A stretch of 64,000 bases of DNA from Tipula vernalis (taxonomy: Eukaryota; Arthropoda; Insecta; Diptera; Tipulidae). The stretch covers positions 98,309,930-98,373,929 of the forward strand of contig OY282560.1 of the NCBI GenBank assembly GCA_958295665.1. Direction: 5' to 3'. Each line of letters starts with the position of its first letter. The stretch's first letter is position 1. The notes beneath the pieces were generated by a model. That model was not told where the DNA came from, ran no database searches, and saw only the letters and a list, made by a program, of their open reading frames with translations. A program made the position numbers and the translations under genes. Below are positions 24,281 through 33,417 of the stretch, piece by piece.

Positions 24281-25845
24281 CACTTGGCTTACGAGAACAG
24301 CTGCCCGGTTAAGCGAAGAGAGTCCACAAAGATGGTCCCTTGGTGGAACGGGACGCTAGGTAAACTGAGAAAAAAATCGAGAAGATTATTCAACAAGGCT
24401 AAACGCACCGGTGACTGGGGCGAGTATAAGATGGCCTTGACGGAATATAATCTCGAACTAAGAAGATCCAAGAGGGCTACCTGCAAGAATTTCTGTGAGG
24501 GAATCAATGAATTGCCCTCTGCAGCTCGTCTCCAGAAAGTCCTTTCCAGGGATCATTCAAATGTTTTGGGACTTCTCCAGAAACAAGATGGGAGGTTCAC
24601 TGAAAACCGGAAGGAAACCTTAGAGGTACTGCTAAAGACCCACTTTCCGGATTCAGTAGTGGTAGGAGCCCTAGAGGACCCGCATGATCCCTCAAGTGAG
24701 GTGGCCTATGCGCCTCACAGTAGGATCTGGAGTCTCTCTGGGAAAATATTCACACCCAGCAGGGTGCGATGGGCTATTGGGTTTTTTAAACCATTCAAAT
24801 CCGCTGGAGGGGATGGTATCTTTCCAGCTTTACTTCAAAAAGGTATTGAGGAATTACTCCCCAGCTTGATCCAGATGTTTCGGGCAAGTTATGCTTTTAA
24901 CTATATTCCGAAACTGTGGAGGAAGGTGATTGTGGTCTTTATACCAAAAGGGGGGGGGGTCGTCCAGACACCCAGACCAGGAAATATCGGCCAATTAGCC
25001 TCACATCGTTTCAAATAAGAAGTGAGGTCCTTGGAAAAATCCGCTGCATCGGAACCAGTTTGCGAATCAAACTGGTAAATCTACTGTGATGGCCCTTAGC
25101 GGTCTAGTCACGAAGATTGAAAAAGCAGTGACTTATAAAGAAATTGCCCTTTGTGCTTTTGTGGACATTGATGGGGCGTTTGATAATACCTCCTATGGAT
25201 CTATAGAGAGGGCAGCAATGGCAAAAATGGTTCCGCTTTCTACAATTAGGTGGATCCGTTCCATGCTGGAACATCGTGAGATTACTGCCAGACTAGGTGG
25301 CGAGTCAGTAACCATCAGGGCCGTAAAGGGCTGTCCCCAAGGAGGCGTACTATCTCCTCTTTTGTGGTCATTGGTTATTGACAGACTACTGGTCCTTCTG
25401 AGTAGCCATGGCTTTGATGTCCAGGGCTATGCGAATGATATGGCTATCATAACCAGAGGCAGGTTTAATGAGGTCATTTCTGATCGCATGCAAAATGCAC
25501 TCAATATAATAAGGTAGTGGTGTTACCAGGAAGGACTCAGTGTCAATCCAAACAAGACTGTCATGGTCCTTTTACGAGGAGGAAAAAGCTTGCGCTTACA
25601 GATCCCTCGTTAAACGGTACTACTGTGCCTTTTTCCAGGGAGGTTAAATATCTAGGGGTTATCCTAGATCAAAAACTGAACTGGAAACAACATTTGTTGA
25701 AAGTTCAAAATAGAGCCACCAAGGCTTTCTGGGCCTGTCAAAGACTCTATGGGCGTACTTGGATACTACAACCAAAAATGATCTACCGGTCATTTCTTAT
25801 AATCATTAGGCCTATGGCCACCTACGCATCGGTTGTATAGTGGCC
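24281..25845 (+). pseudogene. LINE family A ORF2, reverse transcriptase domain (broken, YADD changed to YAND)
   Basis: The N-terminal part AYENSCPVKRRES leads to RWAIGFFKPFKSAGGDGIFP and WRKVIVVFIPKGGG (RT motifs 1-2). A run of G at about 24,950 breaks the frame; the correct continuation RPDTQTRKYRPISL lies in another frame. The frame from 25,086 holds ALCAFVDIDGAFDNTSY (motif with catalytic Asp), VKGCPQGGVLSPLLW, and GYANDMAII where the active-site YADD is expected. A TAG follows NIIR at about 25,516. The frame then shifts to the thumb-like region with REVKYLGVILDQKLNWKQH. Several independent lesions, one in the active site, show it is dead. Confidence 0.9.
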
Positions 25846-25873
25846 TAAAACTGAGCAGAAGGCAACGCACTTA

Positions 25874-27006
25874 TTGAATAAGGTTCAGCGTATAGCCTAC
25901 ATCGGTGTTACGGGCTCAATGAAATCATGTCCAACCGCGGCTATGGAGTCACTTCTCGGACTGACACCGCTACAACTGCATGTTAAAAAGGATGCTGGAA
26001 CTATGGCCCTGAAAATGCAGGCGGAAAGAAATATCAAATCAGGCAATATGGTGGGTCATGTGGAAATCCTTAAGGAATTTCAGACAGACCCTACCATAGG
26101 GATGCCTTCCGACTGTATGCCAGCTGCCTGACCGGGATGTATGGAGTACAGGTGGACCATTCTTTGAACGAGGGTCCATGATATGGTTTACAGATGGATC
26201 AAAAACGGAAGATGGGGCGGGGATAGGAATACACGTGAGTGGCATTACCCTTTCGAAATCCTTGGGTACCAATGCTACCGTTTTTCAAGCAGAAGTACAT
26301 GCTATAGAACTTTGCTCTAGGATAGGCATAGCAAAAGGCCTAAACGATGCAAAGATTTATATTGTATCAGACAGCCAATCGGCCTTAAAGGCTCTTAGGT
26401 CTTGTACCGTTGAGTCAAGGCTGGAATGGGATTGTCTGAAGGCTAATAAACACCTGGCAGGCTCAAATAAGGTAACACTTATGTGGGTGACAGGTCATAC
26501 TGGAATCGAAGGAAACGAGGCAGCTGATGGCCTCGTCCGTGAGGGTTCTGCCTCTCCATTTATGTGGCCAGAACCCTTGTGTCACTAAGGGACACCTAAG
26601 AGCAGCGGTTAAATGCTTGGAGGATGTTCAAAAGTCCTCCTACTGGCGCAGAATTCAAGATTTACGACAGGCGAAGAAATGTATATCACCTTCGTCTGTC
26701 AGGGTTAAGGAGTGTCTTGAACTTAGGAAACCTGAATTGAGACTGCTTACTGGTTTCCTCACAGGTCATGTCCCCTTAAGGTATCACTTTAAGAAGATGG
26801 GCCTAAGTACGACAGATGGATGCCGCTTCCGCGATCTGGTAGCGGAATCAGCGGAACATGTTCTGTGCCAATGCCCAGCCATTTTCCAGCAAAGACTGCA
26901 ACATCTAGGAGGGAGAACCATGAGCCCGGATAGTATGTGTCTTGTATCAGCCAGTAGTATTATCAGATTCATTAAGAGCCTGAATATTGACTGGACGGAT
27001 AATTAA
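25874..27006 (+). pseudogene. LINE family A ORF2, RNase H and C-terminal region
   Basis: After the linker LNKVQRIAYIGVTGSMKSCP there is a frame break. The RNase H domain then reads MIWFTDGSKTEDGAGIGIHV (first Asp), AEVHAIELCSRIG (Glu), IYIVSDSQSALKAL (Asp) and VTGHTGIEGNEAADG (His and last Asp), so all four acidic/His positions are present. A further break at about 26,580 leads to the C-terminal part ECLELRKPELRLLTGFLTGH and a Cys/His motif (GCRFRDLV, then AEHVLCQCPA). The second Cys of the usual CxxC is Arg here, while the 41-kb copy keeps CRFC. It terminates at TAA, 27,006. Confidence 0.85.
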
Positions 27007-27095
27007 GTAGGGTCCAGCACAACAGATCTTTTAGGTCGCAGTGCGAGGTGGTTTATCGCCCACATGGCCCTTCAATCAATAATAATAATAATAAA

Positions 27096-27491
27096 AGTCA
27101 ATCTTCAGCTTAACCTCTAACTCAATTAACAACGCAAACACCAAATTAATACACAATCCAACTCAAACCGTTTTATTCGCTACAATAGTAACCTAGAATC
27201 ATACCAGCATACGTTCCATTGTACCACATTGTATAATCATACAATCATACAATAGTACCACGGTAACGTCGAACCATCATACCATCATATAATCTTACCA
27301 AGGTCTAGATGGTGATATCTTACCATTAATCAACCATACCTTCATACCATCATATCATCGAAACATCGTCCATCGTACCATTATACCATCATATAACCAT
27401 ACACTCAGGCCATAATAATATCATACTATAATACTACCTTTCTATCTTTCTAGAAAATATACCCTATCATACCATCATATATACCGTCTTA
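27096..27491. repeat. Degenerate ACCATCATA-type short repeats
   Basis: From about 27,200 to 27,490 the sequence consists largely of 8-12 bp words such as ATACCATCATA, AATCATACA and CATCGTACC in irregular tandem order. It lies immediately downstream of the LINE tail. No coding content. Confidence 0.6.
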
Positions 27492-27522
27492 CCATGTGGA
27501 CATTCAAGTCACCTCGCACTGA
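27492..27522 (-). mobile_element. 31-bp stub of LINE family A 3' end
   Basis: CCATGTGGACATTCAAGTC followed by ACCTCGCACTGA matches, with few differences, the 3' end of family A copy 3 (41,384-41,414) and the reverse complement of copy 1 near 27,035-27,068. It is too short to be informative by itself, but it lies exactly where the adjacent BEL/Pao gag reading ends. Confidence 0.6.
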
Positions 27523-27790
27523 TCAATGACACCAGAGTTAAGGTTTTGGCACGAATCCATTTGTTCTCTTCGTTGGGATTTTCGGTTAATATTCGCAATT
27601 CTAAGTCAGTGAATTCTGACATCAGCTGTTCTACACGACGTAATCGTGTTGTTAAATCACTCAGGCTAGTGTCGAAATGATCTTCCCTTGCGTATTTTAC
27701 CAGCTTGGTCAGTTTTTCCTTTGTTCATGCTTCATTGCTTCTTGAGAGCTACTAGCGCTAGGTTTGTCTTAGGGATGTTTCTTTTCTGTT
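27523..27790 (-). pseudogene. BEL/Pao gag N-terminal fragment
   Basis: On the minus strand the reading goes SSSQEAMKHEQRKN, then after a one-base frame change LTKLVKYAREDHFDTSLSDL, TTRLRRVEQLMSEFTDLELR and ILTENPNEENKWIRAKTLTL. The helical, Leu-heptad N-terminus with LSDLTTRL and repeated charged pairs is typical of the start of BEL/Pao gag (DUF1759-type) proteins. The reading is cut at 27,522 by the LINE 3' stub. The region 27,790-28,330 would then be the element's leader and possibly LTR, but no LTR pair was found. Confidence 0.55.
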
Positions 27791-28340
27791 AATGCCACCG
27801 ATAACTATGAATTTGACCTTTAAGGTAATTAAAGGCCTGGATACGCTAAGTTTGTGTGAAATTGTTAATGTTTATATGGTATTGTGCTTTATTTGAAAGC
27901 GATTAATTGATTTGAAAATAATTGATTTTAAACACGGAATTTTGTGTGCACCTTGTGGTAGGCTTGAATAACTGCCCAAATTAACGTGCACGTGGTAATA
28001 TCTACAAGCACTAATTTTTATATGCACCAGATTATAACTCGTTGGAACCCTTCGATATTGACAGCAATGTCTTGGAATAGTGATTTGAATGGTTCACTTT
28101 TGTATGATTATGATCACTGAATTTTATTTGTGCCGTGCACTTATAATTGGAAACACTGGATTCTATTTTCACTTGTAATGAACTTGAAACACTGCCCGTT
28201 TTGTATTAACGTACTCGTGGAAATGTCTAAACTACTCATGCACGCGATTCTCTGATTTTATGTGAGGTTATGGTTAAACACATGCGGTAAAACTGGTTTT
28301 CAATGAGGCTTTAAATTAACCGTTTAGAAGTGGATAGTAA
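27791..28340 (-). other. Possible leader/LTR of the BEL/Pao fragment; no gene seen
   Basis: It lies upstream (minus sense) of the gag start. It contains recurring words such as GTGCAC, AACACTGC and ACTTGTAATGAACTTG in an LTR-like composition. Without a second LTR in the window this cannot be proven. Confidence 0.3.
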
Positions 28341-28456
<116 letters not shown>

Positions 28457-28734
28457 TAGTTACATAGTTATATAGGATATATCATAAATTCATAAGAGAA
28501 AACGAATGTGGAACACACAACATCAAGAAGACGCAACATCAGCATAACATGATGATCAACGACAATATGAATCGTGAAACGAGTAATAGACACGAGTATT
28601 TTCGAAAAATTTGCAGAATAAATTGTAGGATAGGAAAAATCTCATTATAATAAATTAGATTATCAAAGAATATATCAAATTATTGTATGAGTAAGAAATC
28701 GATTGAGATTTACAAACAGATCAAGAAAAGATCC

Positions 28735-30177
28735 CAGCTCCACAACGACTCACTCTGGACGTGTTCCGGATCCCAGATCCGATAAAATCGATCACCAATT
28801 TTGATGGAAATCGAAAACAATTAGTATCTTGGCTGAAAACAGTCGAAGATACATTAAGTTTCTTCGAACCGAGGATGCAAGAACAGCAAATGCGAATTTA
28901 CTGGCAAGCGGTTCAAAATAAAATCGAAGACAAAGCAAAAGATATTCTGTGCTTAGCCGGAAACCGGATAAAAAGATAATTGAAAGTCTAATCCGAACAA
29001 ATCATTTAAGTAAAATCGAAAAGGAAATGCTAATAAAAGCAATCCACGAACATCAGGATGTACTGTTGAAACAAAATGAGGAACTTTCATCAACAACAGT
29101 AATCGAACATAAGATATTAACAACAGACGAAAACCCAGTTTACACAAAAACATACAGATACCCACACCATTACAAAAAGGATTTGACTGACCAAATTCAA
29201 GAATTACTGGATAGTGGAGTTATAGTTATTCATCAAATGATGAATGATGGAACCCAAAATGTAAGAGTCGTTATCGACTATAGGAAATTGAACGAAAAAA
29301 CAATAAACGATAAATTTCCAATCCCTCAAATTGAGGAGATTCTTGACAGTCTTGGGAAATGTGTGTATTTCTCAACCCTTGACCTAAAATCTGGATTTCA
29401 TCAAATTCCGATGGACATAAAATACCAAGCAAAAAATGCATTTTCCACAGATAAGGGCCACTTCGAATTTACTCGTATGCCCTTTGGGTTAAAAAATGGT
29501 CCAGCAACTTTTCAACGTGCAATGAATCACGTATTAAACGGCTTAGTGGGAGAAGTTTGCTATGTGTATCTAGACGATATCATAATTGTGGGTTGCAATC
29601 TGGAAAAACCACATTGAAAATCTTTGCAAGGTTTTAAAATGTCTTGCACAATTCAACCTAAAAATACAACTGGACAAATGTGAGTTTCTAAAAAGAGAAA
29701 CGGAATTCCTCGGACACCTTATCACTCAGGATGGGGTAAAACCAAATTCAGATAAAGTCCAAAAAATCATTGAATGCCCAAACAGTTCCTCGGACTTGCA
29801 AGTTATTATAGACGCTTCATTAGGGATTATTCAAAAATTACGAAACCAATGACCAAATTTTTGAAAAAAGAGAAAGACGTCGATGTACGAGATCCCGACT
29901 GTATAAAAGCTTTCGAAACACTAAAAGAAATATTGTCCACAGACCAAATATTGGCCTATCCGGACTTTTCGAAACAATTTATACTAACAACCGACGCATC
30001 AGAATATGCTCTTCGTGCAGTATTATCTCAAATACAAGATAACATAGAAAAGCCGATTGCTTTTGCATCAAGAACCCTAAATTCCACCGAAACCAATTAC
30101 GCGACTAATGAAAAGGAAGCGTTAGCTATTATATGGGCCGTTAAGAAATACAACCCATACCTACACGTAATGATGTA
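28735..30177 (+). mobile_element. Ty3/gypsy-type LTR retrotransposon remnant (gag start fused to pol by deletion)
   Basis: A gag-like start (LTLDVFRIPDPIKSITNFDG, RKQLVSWLKTVEDTLSFFEP) stops at 28,979. From 28,985 a pol frame continues with the leader before RT (LIRTNHLSKIEKEMLIKA). Protease and most of gag are missing, so an internal deletion joins them. RT shows RVVIDYRKLNEKTI, FSTLDLKSGFHQI, RMPFGLKNGPATFQRAM and YVYLDDIII, an intact active site. A frameshift at about 29,600 leads to LKCLAQFNLKIQLDKCEFL. A further shift leads to the RNase H part with FILTTDASEYALRAVL and EKEALAIIWAVKKY. The integrase is absent. No LTRs were recognised. It looks most like the 17.6/297 group of insect gypsy elements. 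It is a non-functional fossil. Confidence 0.88.
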
Positions 30178-30589
30178 AACGGTAATATTCTCGATGGTAA
30201 TATTACCGGTAAAATAGGTAATTTTAGGTAGTATTACCCAAAGTGGTGTTACCGTGATAATATCGGTAACATAAATTAAAAAGGTTTTTCTAAACAACTC
30301 AACTAGTCTAAATGCAAAAAGAGTTATGACACCACTGAATTACACTTCCTTATGTATTATTAAGCTACTACACCAAATTTTTGGTGTAAAATATACAAAT
30401 CTACACCCTGTTTCATTGGCATATTCCTTTGGCAAATACATAATACAGCTGGAATCTGACCCTGAATATAATCCATCGCTCTGTTTAGAAAAAACACCAA
30501 TCACTATTTTAACTAGAAAAGTGGCTGCAACGTCTTAGTCGATGAAAACCTCTAGTGTGCTGGAATTTCGTTGACAACATGAGACCAAA

Positions 30590-31448
30590 GTAGCACCAAA
30601 TCTACTCAGTAAGGAAAATCGACATTTGGCTTTTAAAGTTGCTTTCGAGAAAGTTGAAGCGGTGTTAAAAGAAGTCGAGATTTATAAATTTATTATACTT
30701 ATTACTGACAATGGAACGCACAATAAAGCGTCTCGAAAAATGGTTAAGAAAAGCTATTCCTATATTACCGGGTAAGGGTGTATCTGCCATGGATTTAACA
30801 TGTTCATGGTCGATATCTTCAAGATTCAGTCTATGAACAGTTTGAAATTTTCAGTCAGTCGTACGGATGGTTTCGGAAATAAAAAAACTCGCACATTTTT
30901 CATGATACTTTCGATCTACATTCATGCTACATCAGACAAAGTGAAGTCGAAGACAAAGTGAAGTCAGTTATGAAGGCATCTATACGATCTCCTATTTGAA
31001 ATTGTTCACTGTTTATTACTTCCTATTGCTAAATGGCCATCTTTTTTTTAACGTTTGAACAAATTAAATGCGCCAATTACGAAGAAATTTGCTTGAACCA
31101 GCTATTCAAGGAAAGAGTCTTTTTGAGTCACAGAAACTTGAAGCGACTGAATTTCTTTTTAATGTCGCTAAATTTCACACAAAATATAAGGACACAAAAT
31201 AGAAGGACAACAAAATATATGAGTCTTTGGTGCATAACAATGTTCGAAGTGAACTATTTTCACGGCCATTTGTGGTTGCAAGTAAACAGCTCTCTGATGA
31301 AATTTGGTCGGCGGGAGTGTATTCAACACATAATCCATACACTGTTGATCGTGCAGGAAAACCAACGTACATTTTGCACAACTTAAACCTGTCGAGATCG
31401 AACGTAGGAAATGTGGATATTGAAGATGAAGTTATTCCTGCTAAATAA
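30590..31448 (+). pseudogene. hAT-like transposase pseudogene (DUF659-type)
   Basis: The frame at about 30,597 reads LLSKENRHLAFKVAFEKVEA, then YKFIILITDNGTHNKASRKM and, after an in-frame stop, GCICHGFNMFMVDIFKI. The TDN...N..A then GC.CH..N....DI pattern is the hallmark of the catalytic region of hAT/DUF659 transposases. After frame changes, 31,058-31,448 reads LRRNLLEPAIQGKSLFES, KLEATEFLFNVAKFHTKY, one TAG, then ESLVHNNVRSELFSRPFVV and DEIWSAGVYSTHNPYTVDRA, ending VIPAK. I read this as the C-terminal half of the same protein. An acidic patch (31,467-31,605) follows. Stops and shifts make it a pseudogene. Terminal repeats were not found. Confidence 0.6.
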
Positions 31449-31449
31449 A

Positions 31450-33417
31450 ATACAAATTATTATTAATGGATGAGGCTGCATAATCATATTCGCTTGATGA
31501 AGAGTATGACTTGGAGGAAAGTAAGAATAATGCGATTATGGATGATGTTGAGGCTGAGGATGATAAATGCATCGGCGGGGATGAACCATATATACATTGA
31601 TTAAAGAGTTTAATTGAACATAAACTCAAATTTATGTAAAATTTATTATTTACTGTAGGCGTTGAAGACGAACTTGCCGTCATTCGACGTCTACCGATGA
31701 ACACCAAATCGTCGATTGACAATTAGAGATCTTGTTGATATCACGAAAATTTTGGGCTTAGGACATATTTAGGGCAAACTTAACGCGAATTTATTGAATC
31801 GATAAAATTATTAGGTTTTGTAGATTGGCAGGCTAAATGCAACTTGCTTACAATTTTACACAAAACAATTGATTCAATAAACCTTTCAACATCGCACGAG
31901 CCAGCTATATAAATTAAAGCCTTATTGTGTAACCGTAAACTTATACAATTATAATAAAATTAAAAAAGTATCGCACAGTTGCTGTAGTTACACCAATAAA
32001 AGATGATAATACATCGTGGTTGCGCTAATATATAAAAAAATCTTTTGTGTACATTTTTGCATTTACAATAATCTCTCTCGAGTATGTCTGTAATAATATT
32101 ACTAACATGATTATTACTCATATCTTTCATGGTTAATTGTATTAAATATGTACACACAAGGTTAAGTTCATTACTCTAGGTCTATATAATATCGCGATGC
32201 AACTGCAAATAATTTGTCGCGTACATAAAAAGAACACGCGGGAATACCTGCTGTATATACCATTATGGGCGAATAACCGTGTAAACATTAAGTCGACAAA
32301 TCTTGATTACATCTACAATCCAAAGTATTTGTGCGTCCATACGTAATAATGTTATTATCGCGATACAAATCACATAATATGTTCATAAATATTGAGGCGG
32401 TGGCGATGTGGTGAGATAATCGATACATGATTAGCTATACAGTATGTATATGTATATCAAGGTGTGGAGAACCTAAAAGCAACTATTACTTTTTTTTATA
32501 TTTTTGACACACAAAAGCATTTCCGGTTCGGAGTCGAACATCAGTTAAACTTCCATTAAATATTTTGGTTATGCAAAAAACCCCACAGTAAATAAAGGGA
32601 AAAAGAGTGTCAACCGCACATAAAGCGTATAAGACGAAAAAATCTCATTTACATTTTATGTCTTTGATGTTTATATGCAAATTAGGTAAACAGTTTCAAT
32701 TAAACATTTTATTGTTTTTTTAACAATTCAGTTTTTATGATTTATGAGATAGAAAGAAACTAACATAAATTTGGTAATTTGTAATTCGAATATGGGTGCA
32801 AATGAAAAATGAAGAGTGGATGTTATTACGAGTATGGAATTTAATGGGAAGCACACGTTTTACTTTCTTTTCGTGATCAAAATTATATTTTGGATTACGA
32901 GAATATTGAGCATACGTGTAAGTTGGACGAATTATGTGACTAAAGATTGAAATTTTTATATAATTTAGATTTTAAATATTAAATACAGTAAAACCTTTCA
33001 AAGCCGCACTTTATCAAAATCTTGGCGGCAAAATCTTCTCAGATGCGGTGAAACGATCTAAAAATTACCCCATGAACTTAATTTCGTGCTTAGTTATACC
33101 TCTATCTCGAAAACTTGTGAAAAGCGAACGGAACGTCTTACGTAGAACCAAATTTTAACGAGAATACTCTTCAAGGGTGGAATTATAACTAAACGAGAGA
33201 ATTTTGGAACTATTGTTCAAAGTTTAAGTCAAATTCCTAATTTTTTATTCGCAAATCCAAATATGCTTGTAGAGAATTGAATAACCTTAAAAATGAGACA
33301 ACTGTTGATATTTTTGTATGCCAACCCCTTGCCACGCGTTATTGCAGTTTTAGGGAAAAACATGTCAAACCTGACACATAAAACCTGTGGGGCATACCTT
33401 TGGTCGCACAAAGAGTG
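31450..33417. other. Gene-poor interval
   Basis: The first 300 bp encode an acidic stretch (SLDEEYDLEESKNNAIMDDV) and, after a splice-acceptor-like TTTACTGTAG, VEDELAVIRRLPMNTKSSID. These could be the tail of the hAT-like remnant or another decayed gene. The remainder is AT-rich without recognisable features. At about 32,988 the words CAGTAAAACCTTTCAAAGCC resemble a DNA-transposon terminus, but no partner repeat was found. Confidence 0.4.

Larger units (their letters stand above)
21690..27095 (+). mobile_element. LINE retrotransposon, family A copy 1 (nearly full length, dead)
   Basis: In order it has a GC-rich 5' leader (about 21,690-22,027), a gag-like ORF1, and ORF2 parts for apurinic-type endonuclease, reverse transcriptase, RNase H and a C-terminal Cys/His motif. 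A short 3' UTR ends in AATAATAATAATAATA at 27,080-27,095. EN+RT+RNase H with a trinucleotide-type tail fits the I/LOA-like branch of insect LINEs; the exact clade cannot be settled by eye. Two other copies share the sequence (36,047-36,500 and 41,362-43,021), plus a 31-bp 3' stub at 27,492. The 5' boundary is approximate and no target-site duplication was established. Confidence 0.85.

Noticed and set aside
30190..30220. TAATATTAC nonanucleotide resembling a rolling-circle origin
   Set aside because: It is part of a self-complementary GGTAATATTACC in AT-rich DNA with no Rep-like gene or required stem-loop nearby. Chance is the simpler explanation.
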